Origin: Dermatophagoides farinae | Taxonomy: Eukaryota > Arthropoda > Arachnida > Sarcoptiformes > Pyroglyphidae | DNA: 64,000 nt | Assembly: GCF_024713945.1 (NCBI RefSeq) | Contig: NC_134682.1 | Location: 1,054,001 to 1,118,000 of the forward strand | Reading direction: 5' to 3' | Shown here: positions 10,438 through 24,244 of the stretch, piece by piece | How the letters are laid out: each line of letters starts with the position of its first letter | How positions within the stretch are numbered: position 1 is the first letter of the stretch | Translations under genes and position numbers: made by a program | The notes under the pieces: model-generated | Database searches by the model: none | What the model was told of the DNA's origin: nothing | What the model saw: the letters and a program-made list of their open reading frames with translations, nothing else

Positions 10438-11623
10438 ATGTCTGATAATGATAATTGTAAATTTTTTTTGAAACGAATTACAAATAAAAAGTAAGTACAA
10501 CAATGCTGAAAGACCATATTAATAAATGTTTTCATTTCATATTTACAGTGTTCGAACAACAAGACAAACACGCATTGCATCGTCGAACAGTAGCGATTCT
10601 AGTGATGAAGAATCAAGTGTTATCATTAGTGATCGAAAGAAACGAAAACCTAATCCAATGATACAATCGACATGTTCGTTTAAAAAATCTGTAAATAGAA
10701 AACGAATTTCTCATAACGATAGTGATGTCGACGACGATGACGATGATGATCAAATACATGTGAGCTATGCATCAAGTAAATCGGGTCAACGTGATGGTCC
10801 TGCCGATATGGGTGCAACGATGACATTGGAAACAGAAACCGAACGTGATAAAGATGCACAAAGTATATTTGAACGTGCACGTAAAATACAACAAGAACAA
10901 ACTGAACAGGATAATTCTCAGGATGATGATCAAACCATCTATCGTGGCGCTAATAATTATCTACAATATAAACAGAAAAAAGATACACCATTCGGTAATG
11001 CATCATCGGGCCATGTACGTAAAGGTCCTGTACGTGCACCGGATAATATCCGTTCAACCGTTCGTTGGGATTATCAGCCAGATATATGTAAAGATTATAA
11101 AGAAACAGGATTTTGTGGTTTTGGTGATTCCTGTAAATTTCTACATGATCGTTCAGATTATAAAGCTGGTTGGCAACTGGAACTTGAAGTAACAAAAAAC
11201 CAAAAACATAAACATCATCATGATGAACAAGATGATGATGGCGATGATGATGATCCGGATAAATATAAAATCGATGATGATGATGATTTACCATTCGCTT
11301 GTTTTATTTGTCGTAATCGTTTTGTAAATCCTGTGGTTACAAAATGCAGACATTATTTTTGTCAACAATGTGCATTGGATCATTATAAAAAATCAACAAA
11401 ATGTTTTGTTTGTTCGTCACAAACTAGTGGTGTATTTAATATTGCTAAAGATGTAGAAAAACGAATGAAAACAAATCAACACGCAGAACAACAAAAAGAA
11501 GATTCGGATGATGAAAAAGTAGATTCCGAATATAATAAAGATGAAGATTATCAGGAGCAAGAATTGGATCGTGAACCATCGAATGACGGCGACGACGACG
11601 ACAACGACAACGAAGCTATTTAA
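10438..11623 (+). CDS. RNF113A: RING/CCCH spliceosomal factor RNF113A (CWC24)
   Basis: Exons 10438-10490 and 10549-11623 give 375 aa starting MSDNDNCKFFLKRITNKN. An acidic and Ser-rich N-terminus is followed by NPMIQ, ADMGAT, IYRGANNYLQYKQKKDT and GNASSGHVRKGPVRAP. Next comes the CCCH zinc finger CKDYKETGFCGFGDSCKFLH, then a C3HC4 RING (CFICRNRFVNPVVTKC, RHYFCQQC, KCFVC). All the metal ligands are present. In other eukaryotes the protein joins the activated spliceosome and acts in ubiquitin signalling during alkylation repair. Compared with human, an Asp/His-rich spacer sits between the two fingers and the C-terminus is strongly acidic. The first exon is short and its start matches the human CTFLFKK region. 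Confidence 0.95.
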
Positions 11624-11783
11624 ATGGCCATATATATGGCCAATAACTTCCAGTCGAATTTGAACCACCACCATCTTTTTCTCCGATTATGTCAATTTTT
11701 CTCACATCATCTTGTTTATAAGAATCAAATTAAAATAAAAACAAACATCAGTCATCAGTTATATTTTCATTTGTTATTTATCA

Positions 11784-12299
11784 CTAACCTCCAATATCGG
11801 AAACAATTTCTTTATCTTGAACAATTTTATCGTCTTTTTTATGTATTTCTCTTTGTACGGTTTTACTTCCATCCGATTGTTTTGTAATGATTTTCTCATT
11901 ACCACTACTATCTTTGATGACAATTTTTTCTTCAAATTTGCCCTAAAAAAAAGCCCAGTTTAGTATTTCATTTTCGATTGATTTGATAATTACATTTGAA
12001 TCGGATTTAAATTCCTTAATAACTGATTGTGATTTCGATGCTATGCTACCACCACCAATATTTTGTTGACGATCATCAGCGAATGATTCGAAAAAATTAT
12101 CAATTGAATGATGTCCACCATTTCTTGTTGTTGATCGTCGAATTGTCGATGAATTTTTCAACATTAAATCACGTGGTCGTATATTTGATCTTAGCGAACC
12201 ATCATCGAATATAAAATTACCACGTATAAAACTTTTTTCTAAATCTTCAATTGTGTCGTCAATATTGAAAATATTATCAAAAAATTCTCGTAAATCCAT
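11784..12299 (-). CDS. HAX1: HAX1-like protein
   Basis: Exons 12299-11994 and 11942-11784 (minus strand) give 154 aa. The start is MDLREFFDNIFNIDD; the ATG at 12297-12299 is the only good start. RPRDLMLKNSS resembles the human HAX1 TLRDSMLKYPD. The second exon, GKFEEKIVIKDSSGNEKIIT then QSDGSKTV, follows the HAX1 tail pattern of GIVEERRTVVDSEGRTETT. HAX1 is a mitochondria-associated anti-apoptotic adaptor. This protein is much shorter than human HAX1 (279 aa), so the call rests on two short blocks and the general layout. It is head-to-head with NAF1 (145 bp) and tail-to-tail with RNF113A (160 bp). Confidence 0.6.
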
Positions 12300-12444
12300 T
12301 TTTGATTTGATCAAAGTGTTTCAATTCATGGATGATGCAAACAAAGCTTGTGAGCATTTCACGAATACAGTTTTTAATCACGTGATCCAAGCATGGTTTT
12401 TTTTTTGCTCATTTGTTACAAGCTTGAATTTCTATATTTGAATC
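12300..12444. promoter_or_regulatory. Bidirectional promoter region of HAX1-like and NAF1 genes
   Basis: Only 145 bp separate the two start codons, which point away from each other. At 12378-12385 the sequence is the perfect palindrome TCACGTGA, a CACGTG E-box of the kind bound by USF, MITF/TFE or Myc-Max factors. A shared promoter is the simplest reading; factor identity is inference. Confidence 0.55.
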
Positions 12445-13340
12445 ATGGCCCATCGACCAATTGTTGTTTATTCATCTGATTCAGATTGTATGGAAGATGG
12501 TGATGATGATGATGTTGTCAATAATAAACAGCCAAATCCAATTTCTGTTGATGAATTAATTATTCAAGATATTATCGATCGAATATTGATAAAAGTGCAA
12601 AAACGTGTTATCATCAAAAATTCTTTTGGATCACATCGCGAACAACCTATTCATTATGATTCTGATAATTCTGGCGATGATCATCTTTCACCATGGTCCA
12701 TTGATAATGATGAATCGGATATTAATATTGATGATGATTCTGATACGGAAACAACGACCATTGCTTGTAAAACAAAAGGCGAATTAACATTTGATGAACT
12801 TCCTAAAATCGAACGATTAAATATTCATTCTCCAATCGAACAGCTGACACAAATCGGTACGGTTAGTTCAATTGTCAATCAATTGGTTATCATCCAATCA
12901 TTTACAACGGTTCATGTATTGGATCTTGATTCAACTTTATTCCTCAAAGATGGTTCTGCATTAGGTATGTTTATTGGTTATTGTCTATGGGAAAAAATCG
13001 TAATAATTTAAATTTTGATAAATTAGGACAAATATTCGATGTTATTGGACCTGTAAGACAGCCAAATTATGTGGTTCGTTTTAATTCACCACAAGAAATT
13101 CATGATATGAACATTACGATTAATATGGCCATATATTATAATGGATATTTTCCCGAACCATATACTAAATATGTTTTTGTAAATAATTTAATCACAGAAA
13201 AAGGATGTGATGCATCATGGAAAGATAATAATGAACCACCACCAGAACATCAAGATTATTCTGATGATGAACAAGAACGAAAAGCACGATGGAAATATCA
13301 AGCTAAATCAAGAATAAATCATGGAAAATATGAAAATTAA
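12445..13340 (+). CDS. NAF1: H/ACA snoRNP assembly factor NAF1
   Basis: Exons 12445-12964 and 13027-13340 give 277 aa. After an acidic N-terminus with Asp runs, the Gar1/Naf1 core starts near residue 110: KGELTFDELPKIERL (human RDELLLNELPSVEEL), IGTVSSIVNQLVIIQS (GMVSSIIEQLVIIES), then across the splice QIFDVIGPVRQPNYVVRFNS (KIFEIFGPVAHPFYVLRFNS) and GCDASWKDNNEPPPEHQDYS (GSDASWKNDQEPPPEALDFS). NAF1 binds dyskerin during assembly of H/ACA RNPs, including telomerase in vertebrates, and is later replaced by GAR1. The protein stops soon after the core, so it lacks the long proline-rich tail of human NAF1 (494 aa). Confidence 0.95.
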
Positions 13341-13376
13341 AATGTAAATAAAATAAAATTTATTTTTATCATCATT
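13341..13376. terminator. Overlapping poly(A) signals of NAF1 and PSMG1-like genes
   Basis: The stop codons of these convergent genes are 36 bp apart. The gap contains AATAAAATAAAATTTATTTT, which supplies AATAAA on the plus strand and AATAAA on the minus strand within about 20 bases. Both transcripts probably end here and overlap in antisense over each other's last codons. Confidence 0.6.
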
Positions 13377-14108
13377 TCAGACAATCAGATTATTATTATG
13401 GGAAAAATCATAAAATTGATTCAATGAATCACGAATTGTTTTCGGTACAAATTGTCCATTATCGTATTCGGTTGGTAGAATGAAAAATATAAAATCTATT
13501 CGATGTATAATACAATGCTGCATTGTGGCCAATTCAAATTCATCGTTGGATGTTTCAGGTGCCATCAATTTTTTAATGTTACATTTTTTGCCCAAATTTA
13601 CGATATAATCATCATCATTTGTATTTGGTGATCGAAGATATTGAACATAACTAGAACGATTTTTTTGTTTCGATATGATCAACAATTCTGGTTTGCTGGA
13701 CTCGATTAGTTTTTTCAATATGGCATCGAATAGATAGTCTACTAGCTGTACAGTCAAATATTCATGTTGTGATAATATTCGATGATTGATGGCTAACCAA
13801 CAGCATTGTGGATGATCATTATTATTTAATAAATTCAAATAACAAACCGGAACTTTAACATTTTCGATTGATATGGTAAGAATTGTTTTCAAATTTTTCG
13901 GAATCGATTTAGTATTAGTAACATAAATTCGTTCGAATTTGAATTCAGAATCTGATGTGAAGCCATTTTCATAATTTATCGAAAATTTTCCGAGTTTCGA
14001 TGTTTTTTGAACATCATCATCTGGTACGGTTTCTTCATCACAATCCGAATCAGACCACCAAGCAGATCGAGATGATAAATCGTTAACTTCACCAAAGAAT
14101 GTAGCCAT
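13377..14108 (-). CDS. PSMG1: Proteasome assembly chaperone 1-like protein
   Basis: Single-exon protein of 243 aa. It begins MATFFGEV, identical in pattern to human PSMG1 MAATFFGEV, followed by an acidic stretch (DSDCDEETVPDDD). Near the end, ATMQHCIIHRIDFIFFILPT resembles human AAVLSYCQVWKIPAILYLCY, and the preceding LMAPETSNDEFELA resembles LLEQPNIVHDLPA. PSMG1 pairs with PSMG2 to guide 20S proteasome alpha-ring assembly. The middle is poorly conserved and I rely on the two ends, the similar length and the order of elements. Transcription runs away from AP2M1 (345 bp between starts). Confidence 0.6.
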   Translation of the reverse strand: MATFFGEVNDLSSRSAWWSDSDCDEETVPDDDVQKTSKLGKFSINYENGFTSDSEFKFERIYVTNTKSIPKNLKTILTISIENVKVPVCYLNLLNNNDHPQCCWLAINHRILSQHEYLTVQLVDYLFDAILKKLIESSKPELLIISKQKNRSSYVQYLRSPNTNDDDYIVNLGKKCNIKKLMAPETSNDEFELATMQHCIIHRIDFIFFILPTEYDNGQFVPKTIRDSLNQFYDFSHNNNLIV

Positions 14109-15905
<1,797 letters not shown>

Positions 15906-17206
15906 AAATTAACGGAAAATTTTCCCATTCTTTCATTCTCATTCCAATTTGATTAACAAACAAACAAACAAACAAACAAAAAGTGAAGAAAATAATTAGC
16001 AATAGAAAATTATCGATGAATATATAACACCAATATTTCTCTACTATCCATTCTGTCAATTAGAAGCAAATTAGCCAACATTGTTTAATGTTCATTTTCA
16101 ATAAATGCATGAATGCATGTGTATGGTAAATGTTTTTTTTTTTTTGTTTGTTTGTTTCATTTTACAATTTTTTTTCTGCATAAAATGAATAAATAAAATT
16201 TCTACTTTAGAACAACATAATTCAACGACGATAATGATTGATGAAACGGATGTTTGATATATGTGCTATATTTATGGCAATTGATTGTCGATATATATAT
16301 ATCGATTTATAGTGTTTTGAATATTTGAATTTTTATTTTCTAATTTATTTGTTTGTTTTCCTGGTGATGGTGATCATTTTTATTAACAACAATAAACATA
16401 AAAAAGTGGAATATTTCAACACATACAAATTATTCAAATCATCTATAGCTATTTCTATATATAGAAATGACATTTAACATGTAACCAAAACACGCACATT
16501 ACACATACACATCACACATCACAAGCTCAAATATATAGTAATATATAATTTAGCCGTGTATTCTCTAATTTTCAATTTGTTCTTGTCTATAGAATTCATT
16601 TATTGTATATAAGCGCGTATGAATGTATTATTATTATGTATGTGTGTGTCTGTCTTGAAACGAAAGAATTTTTTTCATCTTGATGAATCGCTATTGACGC
16701 AACACATGTTATTTGTTTCATCATGTGTGTGTGTGTGTGAATTCTATTTCATTTATTTTATGATATATTAAAACGTTTGTCAAAAACTTAACAAAAACAA
16801 TAACAACAACAACAACAGGAAGTCGATTAATATTCCAGTTTTATTATTGTAAATGAAAATGATTGATTGACCGTTGACCAACCAACCAACCAACCAGCCA
16901 AACACACACACATTGAATCTTATTTCATCATTTGGTGACATTTAATTTTCGAATACTAGAAAATAAATAATGATGTGGAACAAGTGTGTGTGTGCAGGAT
17001 ATAACAATAATGTTTATTAATCGAATTTAATTTATCAAAATTGTTGTTGTTGTTGTTGTTAAGTTTGCGGTCAGCTTAATAGCTTTTATTTCTCAGTTTT
17101 TTTGTTTTGTTTTTGATATAATCTTATTTGACATCGTTTATTTGACTCGTGTGGTTCATATTACCAACAGCCGTCCAGTAGATTGTTTTTTGTTCACGAA
17201 AAAAAA
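15906..17206. other. AP2M1-aquaporin intergenic region
   Basis: 1.3 kb of AT-rich DNA with simple repeats: (AAAC)n at 15955-15980, (GT)n near 16725, (AAC)n near 16797-16818, (AACC)n near 16880 and (GTT)n near 17041-17060. AATAAA signals for AP2M1 lie near 16100 and 16190. A possible acceptor (ACCAACAG) at 17163-17170 suggests a 5'-UTR exon edge of the aquaporin. No coding sequence is recognised. Confidence 0.5.
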
Positions 17207-18302
17207 ATGGAAGCCGAAACAATAACCAGTGATACGACATCATATTCGATGCATGGTGGTGGTGGTGGTGGTCATTATCCAGAGATAGCAAAATTGAATC
17301 TTAAAAGAAAGAATCGAAGTAATTCATTGATTAAGATGCCCATATTCATTCGAGAATTATTGGCCGAAATGGTTGGAACCTATTTGCTTGTGGTATGTTA
17401 TGAACAAATTTTTTTTTTTTTTTGATTGCCATTAAATTAATTCTTTTTTGTTCGAATTAGATGATCGGTCTAGCAGCTGTAGCCAATTATAAATTGAATC
17501 GTAATTCCAAAGTAGGTGTCGATCATTTTGCCGTTGCATTTACATTCGGTATTGGTGGTATGTCCGGTATAGCAGCTTCGATGCCAATTTCTGGATCTCA
17601 TCTAAATCCAGCCGTATCGTTGGCATTCGCTTTGAGTGGTAGACTTTCAATTTATAAAGTTCCACATTATTTATTGGGCCAATATATTGGTGCATTGCTT
17701 GCATCATTCACAGTATTTATAGTCTATTATGAAGGCATTCAAGAATATGATCATGGTACACGTATTGCTTATGCTGGTGAATGGTTCCATGAGAATAAAA
17801 CAATGATGTCTGAATTAGCATCGGGAGATATATTTGCCACTTTTCCAGCACCATGGGTTTCCGTAACTACAGCATTATTGGATCAAATTATCGCTACGTT
17901 TGCATTGGTTTTCTGTGTTTTAGCCGTAACAGATAAACGTGCTAAATTACCAGAATATTTACATCCATTCATGTTGGGCATGGTTATTTGTGGTGTTGTC
18001 GTTGCATTCGGATTACAATGTGGTGCTGCATTAAATCCAGCTCGAGATTTATCACCACGATTATTTCTACTAATCGGTGGCTATGGATTTGATGCTTTCA
18101 GGTAAATCATCATCATTTTGTTTCATTAATATTAATTAATTAATCAATCAATATGAAATTTAGACCAGTTGAATCACTTTATTGGATTGTTGCCGGTATT
18201 ATTGGTCCACATATTGGCGCTATAATTGCAGCTTGGTCATATGGTTTTTTACTTTGGCATGATAATAATGATCAGGATCATGAAGATAATGAAAAACATT
18301 GA
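17207..18302 (+). CDS. Aquaglyceroporin (MIP family channel)
   Basis: Exons 17207-17392, 17461-18101 and 18164-18302 give 321 aa. The protein has six hydrophobic segments and two pore loops: GSHLNPAVSLAFA (NPA near residue 111) and CGAALNPARDLSPRLF (NPA near 254). The aspartate directly after NPAR (D258) is the mark of the glycerol-conducting branch (GlpF, AQP3/7/9/10) rather than water-only aquaporins. The N-terminal tail has a Gly run (HGGGGGGH), and the C-terminal tail ends in acidic and His residues. It likely moves water, glycerol or urea across the plasma membrane, relevant to desiccation tolerance. It converges with the guanylyl cyclase gene, 333 bp away. Which glyceroporin paralogue it is cannot be told by eye. 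Confidence 0.93.
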
Positions 18303-18635
18303 CATTGAAACCCTTATTTAAATTTATCAATCCAAACACACACACACACACATACACACACGCCCATTAGATTAATTTTCATCAAAATTATCATATTACT
18401 TGATGTCCATATAAATCACATATATATTCTTGTTGGATAAAATCCTAAAGAATCAAATCACTTTGACACATTGTTATTTGTATTTTATTTTATTAAAATT
18501 CTCGAAAAAAAAACAAATAAATTCATTAGATTTCTAATTTCAACTAAACAGCAACAAATTGAGTGTGTGTGTGTGTCTGTTTGAAAACATTTTTTTTTTT
18601 TGATGAAAAACAAAAACAAAACAAAAAATTTTCAT
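18303..18635. other. Convergent 3' region of aquaporin and guanylyl cyclase
   Basis: 333 bp between the two stop codons, AT-rich, with (CA)n near 18337-18361 and (GT)n near 18561-18576. It presumably holds both 3' UTRs. No gene is seen. Confidence 0.5.
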
Positions 18636-21600
18636 TCACAATATAGAATCAGATGGCTGTAATCGATCAAGTAGCCAATAGGTACGCATCTGTCCTTTTC
18701 CTTTGATTGAAATCAATCCACGTTCTTCAAGAATGTAGCCACCCAATTTATCCAGAATCTGTTTACATGAATAGCTAACATGTATTTTATGTGCTTCACC
18801 AGTGGATTCCATTCTTGATGCTACATTCACTGTATCACCTGTAATATAATAGATAGAATAATGAACAGATTACATTCAAAAACAAAAACAACTTACCAAA
18901 CAAACAATAACGAGGCATTTTAAGGCCAACAACACCGGCTACACATGGACCTGAATGAATACCGATACGAAGTTTAAGATATTCACCTGGACGATGAGCA
19001 ATTTCAAAATTGAATATCTCCTGCAACAAATGTAATGCCATCGATGCTATTTGGCCAGCATGTTTTTCTGCATTACGAATTGGTAAACCACTGACCACCA
19101 TATAGGCATCGCCAATTGTTTCCACTTTATAAACATCATAATTACCAATAATTGAATCAAAACAAGTGTATAGATCATTCAATAGGTTAACCACCTGCAA
19201 TTATATTCAAAAAAAAAATGAAATTGTTTCCAATTTTAATGATTCAATTCATACCTGAATAGGTGTACTCATTGCTGAAAGTTCAGTGAAACCAATAATG
19301 TCACTAAAATAAATAGTAACACAATCAAAATATTCAGCTTCCACTGCTTCACCACGTTTCAATTGTTCAGCTGCTGATCTGGATGAAAAAAAATGATTAA
19401 TCATTGATTATAATCAATCGAATTACTTTGGTAACATTCGTAATAATAAATTTTCAGTTTTCTTTTTTTCTTCCAACAATTGAATAGTTCGTTCCTGTAC
19501 CAATGATTCTAGATTATATGAATATTTTTCCAACATTGCAATCATATTGTCAAATATGTTGGGTTTTCTATTCAATAAAATTGATTTCAACAAAAAAAAA
19601 AAAAATGATTTGTTACAACAACAACAACAACAGATAAACATACAATCCGGATTGCATTTCACGTAATCTGATATTGATGAAACGAAAATCTGGCCTTTCT
19701 TCTGGTTCTTCTTTCCAACATTCTTCAATCTATTGGATAAAATGTTTGTTATCAATGGCAATATATAGTGGAATATAAAATTATAAATACATACACATTT
19801 AATTATATAGGCTGAACATTTTAGCCTTTTTAACCGTGGACGAAAAACCTCTCCATACAATTTTGGATTGATAATACGATGTAAAATTTCATTGTTTGAC
19901 ATGTTAATCTCTTCATATGGATTTTTACGTAATATTATTTCGTATAATATCAATGAAAATCTAAATAAAACACATAAAATGATCAATCATTAATATGTGG
20001 TAGACAGAAAGATTTTAAAGAAACGAAAAAAAAACATCTTACGAATAAACATCGCCTTTTTGTGATCCACGTGGTGATGCATTTAAATTTTTCAACAATT
20101 CCGGTGCTTTCCATAACATATCTGATAATTATTGTAGTATTGTTGTAGTGGATAAGAGAAGAAGATAATCATATGAGAATCTTTGAACATGATTTATGGA
20201 TATTTTTCGCCGTATTACAGATTACCTTTTTCTTGATTTTCTTTCGATTTAAATAAATCTTGATTTGATTTAAATTCATGCAGACCATAATCAGATATTT
20301 GTAACACCCATCGACTATCGATCAAACAGTTGGATGGTTTAAGATTACCATGTGATATGATATCTGAATCATGAAGATAAATCATTCCCTAAAGATTCAT
20401 TATTTTTTTTGGAAACAAAAATAAATTGTCACATGAACAACAACCATCATCTGATAGTTCACACCAACTTTGATCAGATCGGCAACCAATGATGCAATGA
20501 ACATGTTGTCCAAATTAATATCTTTATTACGTAATACATCCTGTGCATCGGAAGAATCAGAAAATCATAAAATCTTATCAAAACATAACGTACCTCAAGA
20601 TTTCCACGTGCACAATATATAAACATTACAGCTATATTTGGTGCATCAATTATAGCACCAATAAATTGATTAATATTTTCATGTCGCATTTCACGCATCT
20701 TTTGTAACACGAAAAAAAAACAATTCAATAACCAAGAAAAGTATTGTTTTCAAATGTTTTTACCTGTATCAATTCTTTTCGTACATTTCTGGTAAGATCA
20801 ACAGATTTTTTACATATTCGTTTAACAAATGTAACCGAACCCTTGTAGATTGCTACACCATAAAGTTGATTATCAAAAATATCGCTTGAAGAATTTTCAA
20901 ATTGTTCATTTTTATTCTGTACATTATTATTAAACACAACTTCCATCTGTTTTAGACTATGTAGCTGTTAAAAAAAACAGTCAATTATTGTTTAGCTATA
21001 TGAATTCAATTTTTTTTTTTCATATTTACATACATTGATTGTATTACGAATATTCTGCAGTCCATATTCAAAATCGGTATGTATGAACAATATATCTTTC
21101 ATATCGATTTTCCATAATACTTTTGTCAATTTATATTCATAATGATAATGTCTTGTTTGAATGAAATGAATGATAAAAAAAAATAAATTCAATTCATGGA
21201 CTTTTGACACTTACTTAAAAGTGAAAAATACAATTGCCATAAATATGATGATAAACAATATGATTACAATGATTATCGTTACATTGGTACCATTCTCACA
21301 GAATTCATTATTGAAACCACATTTTGGTTCCGATAATATTGGTCCATTACCATACCATTTTAATTTACGATTCAATTTCAATACCTATTTTATGGGTGTA
21401 AAAAAAAACACATGATGAGGTAAACATTTCGAAAATTTCATTTTTTTTCCTACTAACTGGTAAATCATTTTCAGTCTGATGAAATGAACCAACAATCTGC
21501 ATATCGATACTTTTGTTAACAATTTCTAAACAAAGCAATGTATAATTGCCTTCAGCATCACCATTCTGATCCATATGAACATTAAATCCAAGTATACCTG

Positions 21601-23182
21601 TTGTTGTTGTTGTTGTTGTCATGTGAAAAAAAGAGAAGAAAAATTTCATTACTTCATATGTTAAATAATGAAATAAAACGTGAACAAACTTTTATAGTTA
21701 AGATCTTTCAATGCATCCATGACTACGATTCCATTGGTAAGATTTTCACCATGTTCAATTACTTTATGAAATGCCTGTGCAATAACAGTAACGGCATCGT
21801 ATAAAAGACCACCATATATTGGTACTTGAATGGCAATTTTTTTATGAAACGGTATTTCAAATGGTTTACGACGATTATATTGCAGGACATCTTTCTGAAA
21901 TTCTGAATAATTCGTATTCAATGGTGGACTAGGTGTAATGATCATTAAACCACGTAGATCAAGATGATCATTTTGATTACGTAGATTTTTATATTGTTTA
22001 TTAAGATATTCACCCTTTTTCACAGAATAGAATACTTCTTCTTCAACCGAAACAATGGCATAAAGACCGGTATCAAGTAATTTTTTTCGTTGCATCAAAC
22101 GTATAAAATCCACTAATACAAATGTATCAGTAAGAAGAATATAGATTCTTGTCTTTTGATAGCTATCATTAATAATTTGTTCAATATTCTGTTTATAACG
22201 GCTAATATATTGATCGGGTAAATAATATTTTTGTCTTATTTGAATCTGTTGTTCATTAGCCAATTTCATTAATGATTCTTGTACTTGTTTATTGGATGGA
22301 TTTTCCGATACAATCAATGCAATCTATTAGTGTGTATGTGTGTGTGTGTGTGTGTGATGAAGAAGAAAAAACAAAAATTAATTGATTATTTGAATGGCTT
22401 CCACTAGAAAATTGGTTAATAAATACTATACTTTGTTCCATTTGAAATGTTTCAATAATGATATGACTGATTTGGAAATCTTTGAGCTTGGCGGTAATGT
22501 ACGAGCAAATGTTGGATATATTGTTTTATTCGATAAATTTTGATCGATACATTTCTTGTTTGATTTTGAGTAACGAAAATAAAAAAAAAATTAGATTCAA
22601 TCAATTTTCATTGAATGACTTACATACATATGAAACAATTGGAATATTCCAAGCTGCAGCAACCAATGCTTCACTTGCGCAACTTTCATCTGGCCCAATA
22701 AAAGCATGAACACGATCTTTTAATTCGGTCATTTTTTTAATACCAGTATAGCCATTTGGTTTTCCACATTCAGCAGCTGATGATAATGTAAGAAGTTGAT
22801 CAATTGATTTTTTTTTTTTTTTTTTTGAAAAACAAAAAGGAAACTTACCAACAAATTCAATTGTATGATTTGGTAGTATAGAATCATCGCTATGTAAACA
22901 CAATCGAGTTAGATAAATGTCGAAATAGAATGTGAATGTGAATAAATTGGATTACCTGTTCAAATCTTTGATGGCCAATGGAACAGCACCGGCAATTATT
23001 TTACCTAAACCATAATGAAAAGAACTTAAAAATCCAATACGAATCGTTGTATTATCTGTCAACAATGGTGAACAGTTAACATCTGAAATGAATGATGATG
23101 TTAACCAATAATGATGATCATGAATAATGAAAACAAATATCGATGATGATAATAATAACATTGGAATGTTTGTTACCATCAT
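18636..23182 (-). CDS. Receptor guanylyl cyclase, natriuretic-peptide-receptor type, 19 exons
   Basis: Minus-strand exons: 23182-22956, 22889-22849, 22776-22628, 22554-22432, 22323-21690, 21597-21458, 21384-21215, 21151-21034, 20964-20764, 20698-20594, 20540-20445, 20388-20226, 20121-20043, 19960-19795, 19729-19644, 19567-19427, 19378-19255, 19194-18897, 18838-18636. Phases close exactly to 1087 aa. Signal peptide ([20 protein letters not shown]); ligand-binding ANF domain ([38 protein letters not shown]); one membrane helix about 472-494; kinase homology domain with HGNLKPSNC and DYG in place of HRD and DFG, so a pseudokinase; dimerisation helix; cyclase domain from about 881 ([40 protein letters not shown]). 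The Glu and Cys of these last two blocks specify GTP. It makes cGMP at the plasma membrane. The ligand is unknown; it is close to the Gyc32E/NPR group. Confidence 0.95.
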
Positions 23183-24244
23183 GAATGAAATTCGATATAT
23201 GATTTCCGTGATATGTGCGTGTGTATTTTGAAACAAACAAACAAACGAACGAAAAAAAAAAAAATTGAAACAAATTCCAAATCAAAAGGCTTCTTCACAC
23301 ATTCTTGATTTTGATAAATAAAAGTTGTGCAATTACAGTATACAGCCACCACCATCACCATCAACGATCGATAGACTGACCAACGGAATCAAATCAATAT
23401 TGATTTGCAACTGAGATTTTCAAGTTAAGCTGGCTGTTGTTGTTGTCGTCGATGAATGATGACAAAATATATGTATCAACAGAGAGAGAAAATAAAAAAC
23501 CAAATTCTAAACCACACTCTTGATTCTGGAAAATCAACGGTAACAAACAACAAATTGAAGAAAGAAAGAGAGGGAAAAAAATTGCCATTTTTCCAATGAA
23601 CATTATTTGGTATGTTTTTTTTCTATGGATTCATTCATTCATTCATTCATTTTTTTTCTCTGTATCGAATAAAGAATAATGATGATGATTGAGAGGTGGG
23701 GAAAAAAACAATTATTACACAATGAATGTATTTATGTATATTTTTTTCTGCTACAATCATCATCATCATCATCATCATCGATAAGATTAGTTGAATTGAT
23801 TTTCATCTTAATTATACGTCAAAAAAAATTAATCTTTGATTGGCAATGGACGATGGTGGGCCCCATTTACACACACACACACATGATTTTGCCACCAAAA
23901 TTACATTGGGAAACGGATAAAAAATCAATTCTTCCGATTGTGGACGATAGCGATAGAGAGAAAGAGAGAGAGAGAGAAAATCAAATTCTATTAGATCAAT
24001 TTTTGTCACGTAATTATGCTCCTAATCCATCAAGAAAAATTGAAATGACAAGAACAACCGCCCGCCCTCATGATTAAGAATTTTTTTTTCTTTTGGACCA
24101 GAATCGATAATGAGATTATTGATACTTTATTGACCACCACCACCAGTACAAATAAAATCAAATCCAATCAAATCCAAAATCCAAATCAAACAAAACATTT
24201 TTAATGAATAATTCGTAACGCTATTTGATTCAAACGAAATTCAT
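23183..24244. other. Guanylyl cyclase 5' region and ELP1 3' region
   Basis: 1.06 kb between two minus-strand genes, without a recognisable gene. It contains (ATTC)n near 23632-23650, (ATC)n at 23757-23779, (CA)n near 23870-23882 and (GA)n near 23958-23977. AATCC-rich repeats at 24155-24183 lie just past the ELP1 stop. Confidence 0.5.

Noticed and set aside
16821-17060. Possible tRNA genes in intergenic DNA
   Set aside because: I looked for a GGTTCGAATCC-type B box with a matching A box here and in other gaps and saw none; a dedicated scan would be decisive.
23290-23540. Two similar segments (ATTCTTGATTTTG and CTCTTGATTCTGG) about 215 bp apart
   Set aside because: Similarity is limited to about a dozen bases in AT-rich DNA; not enough for a duplication.
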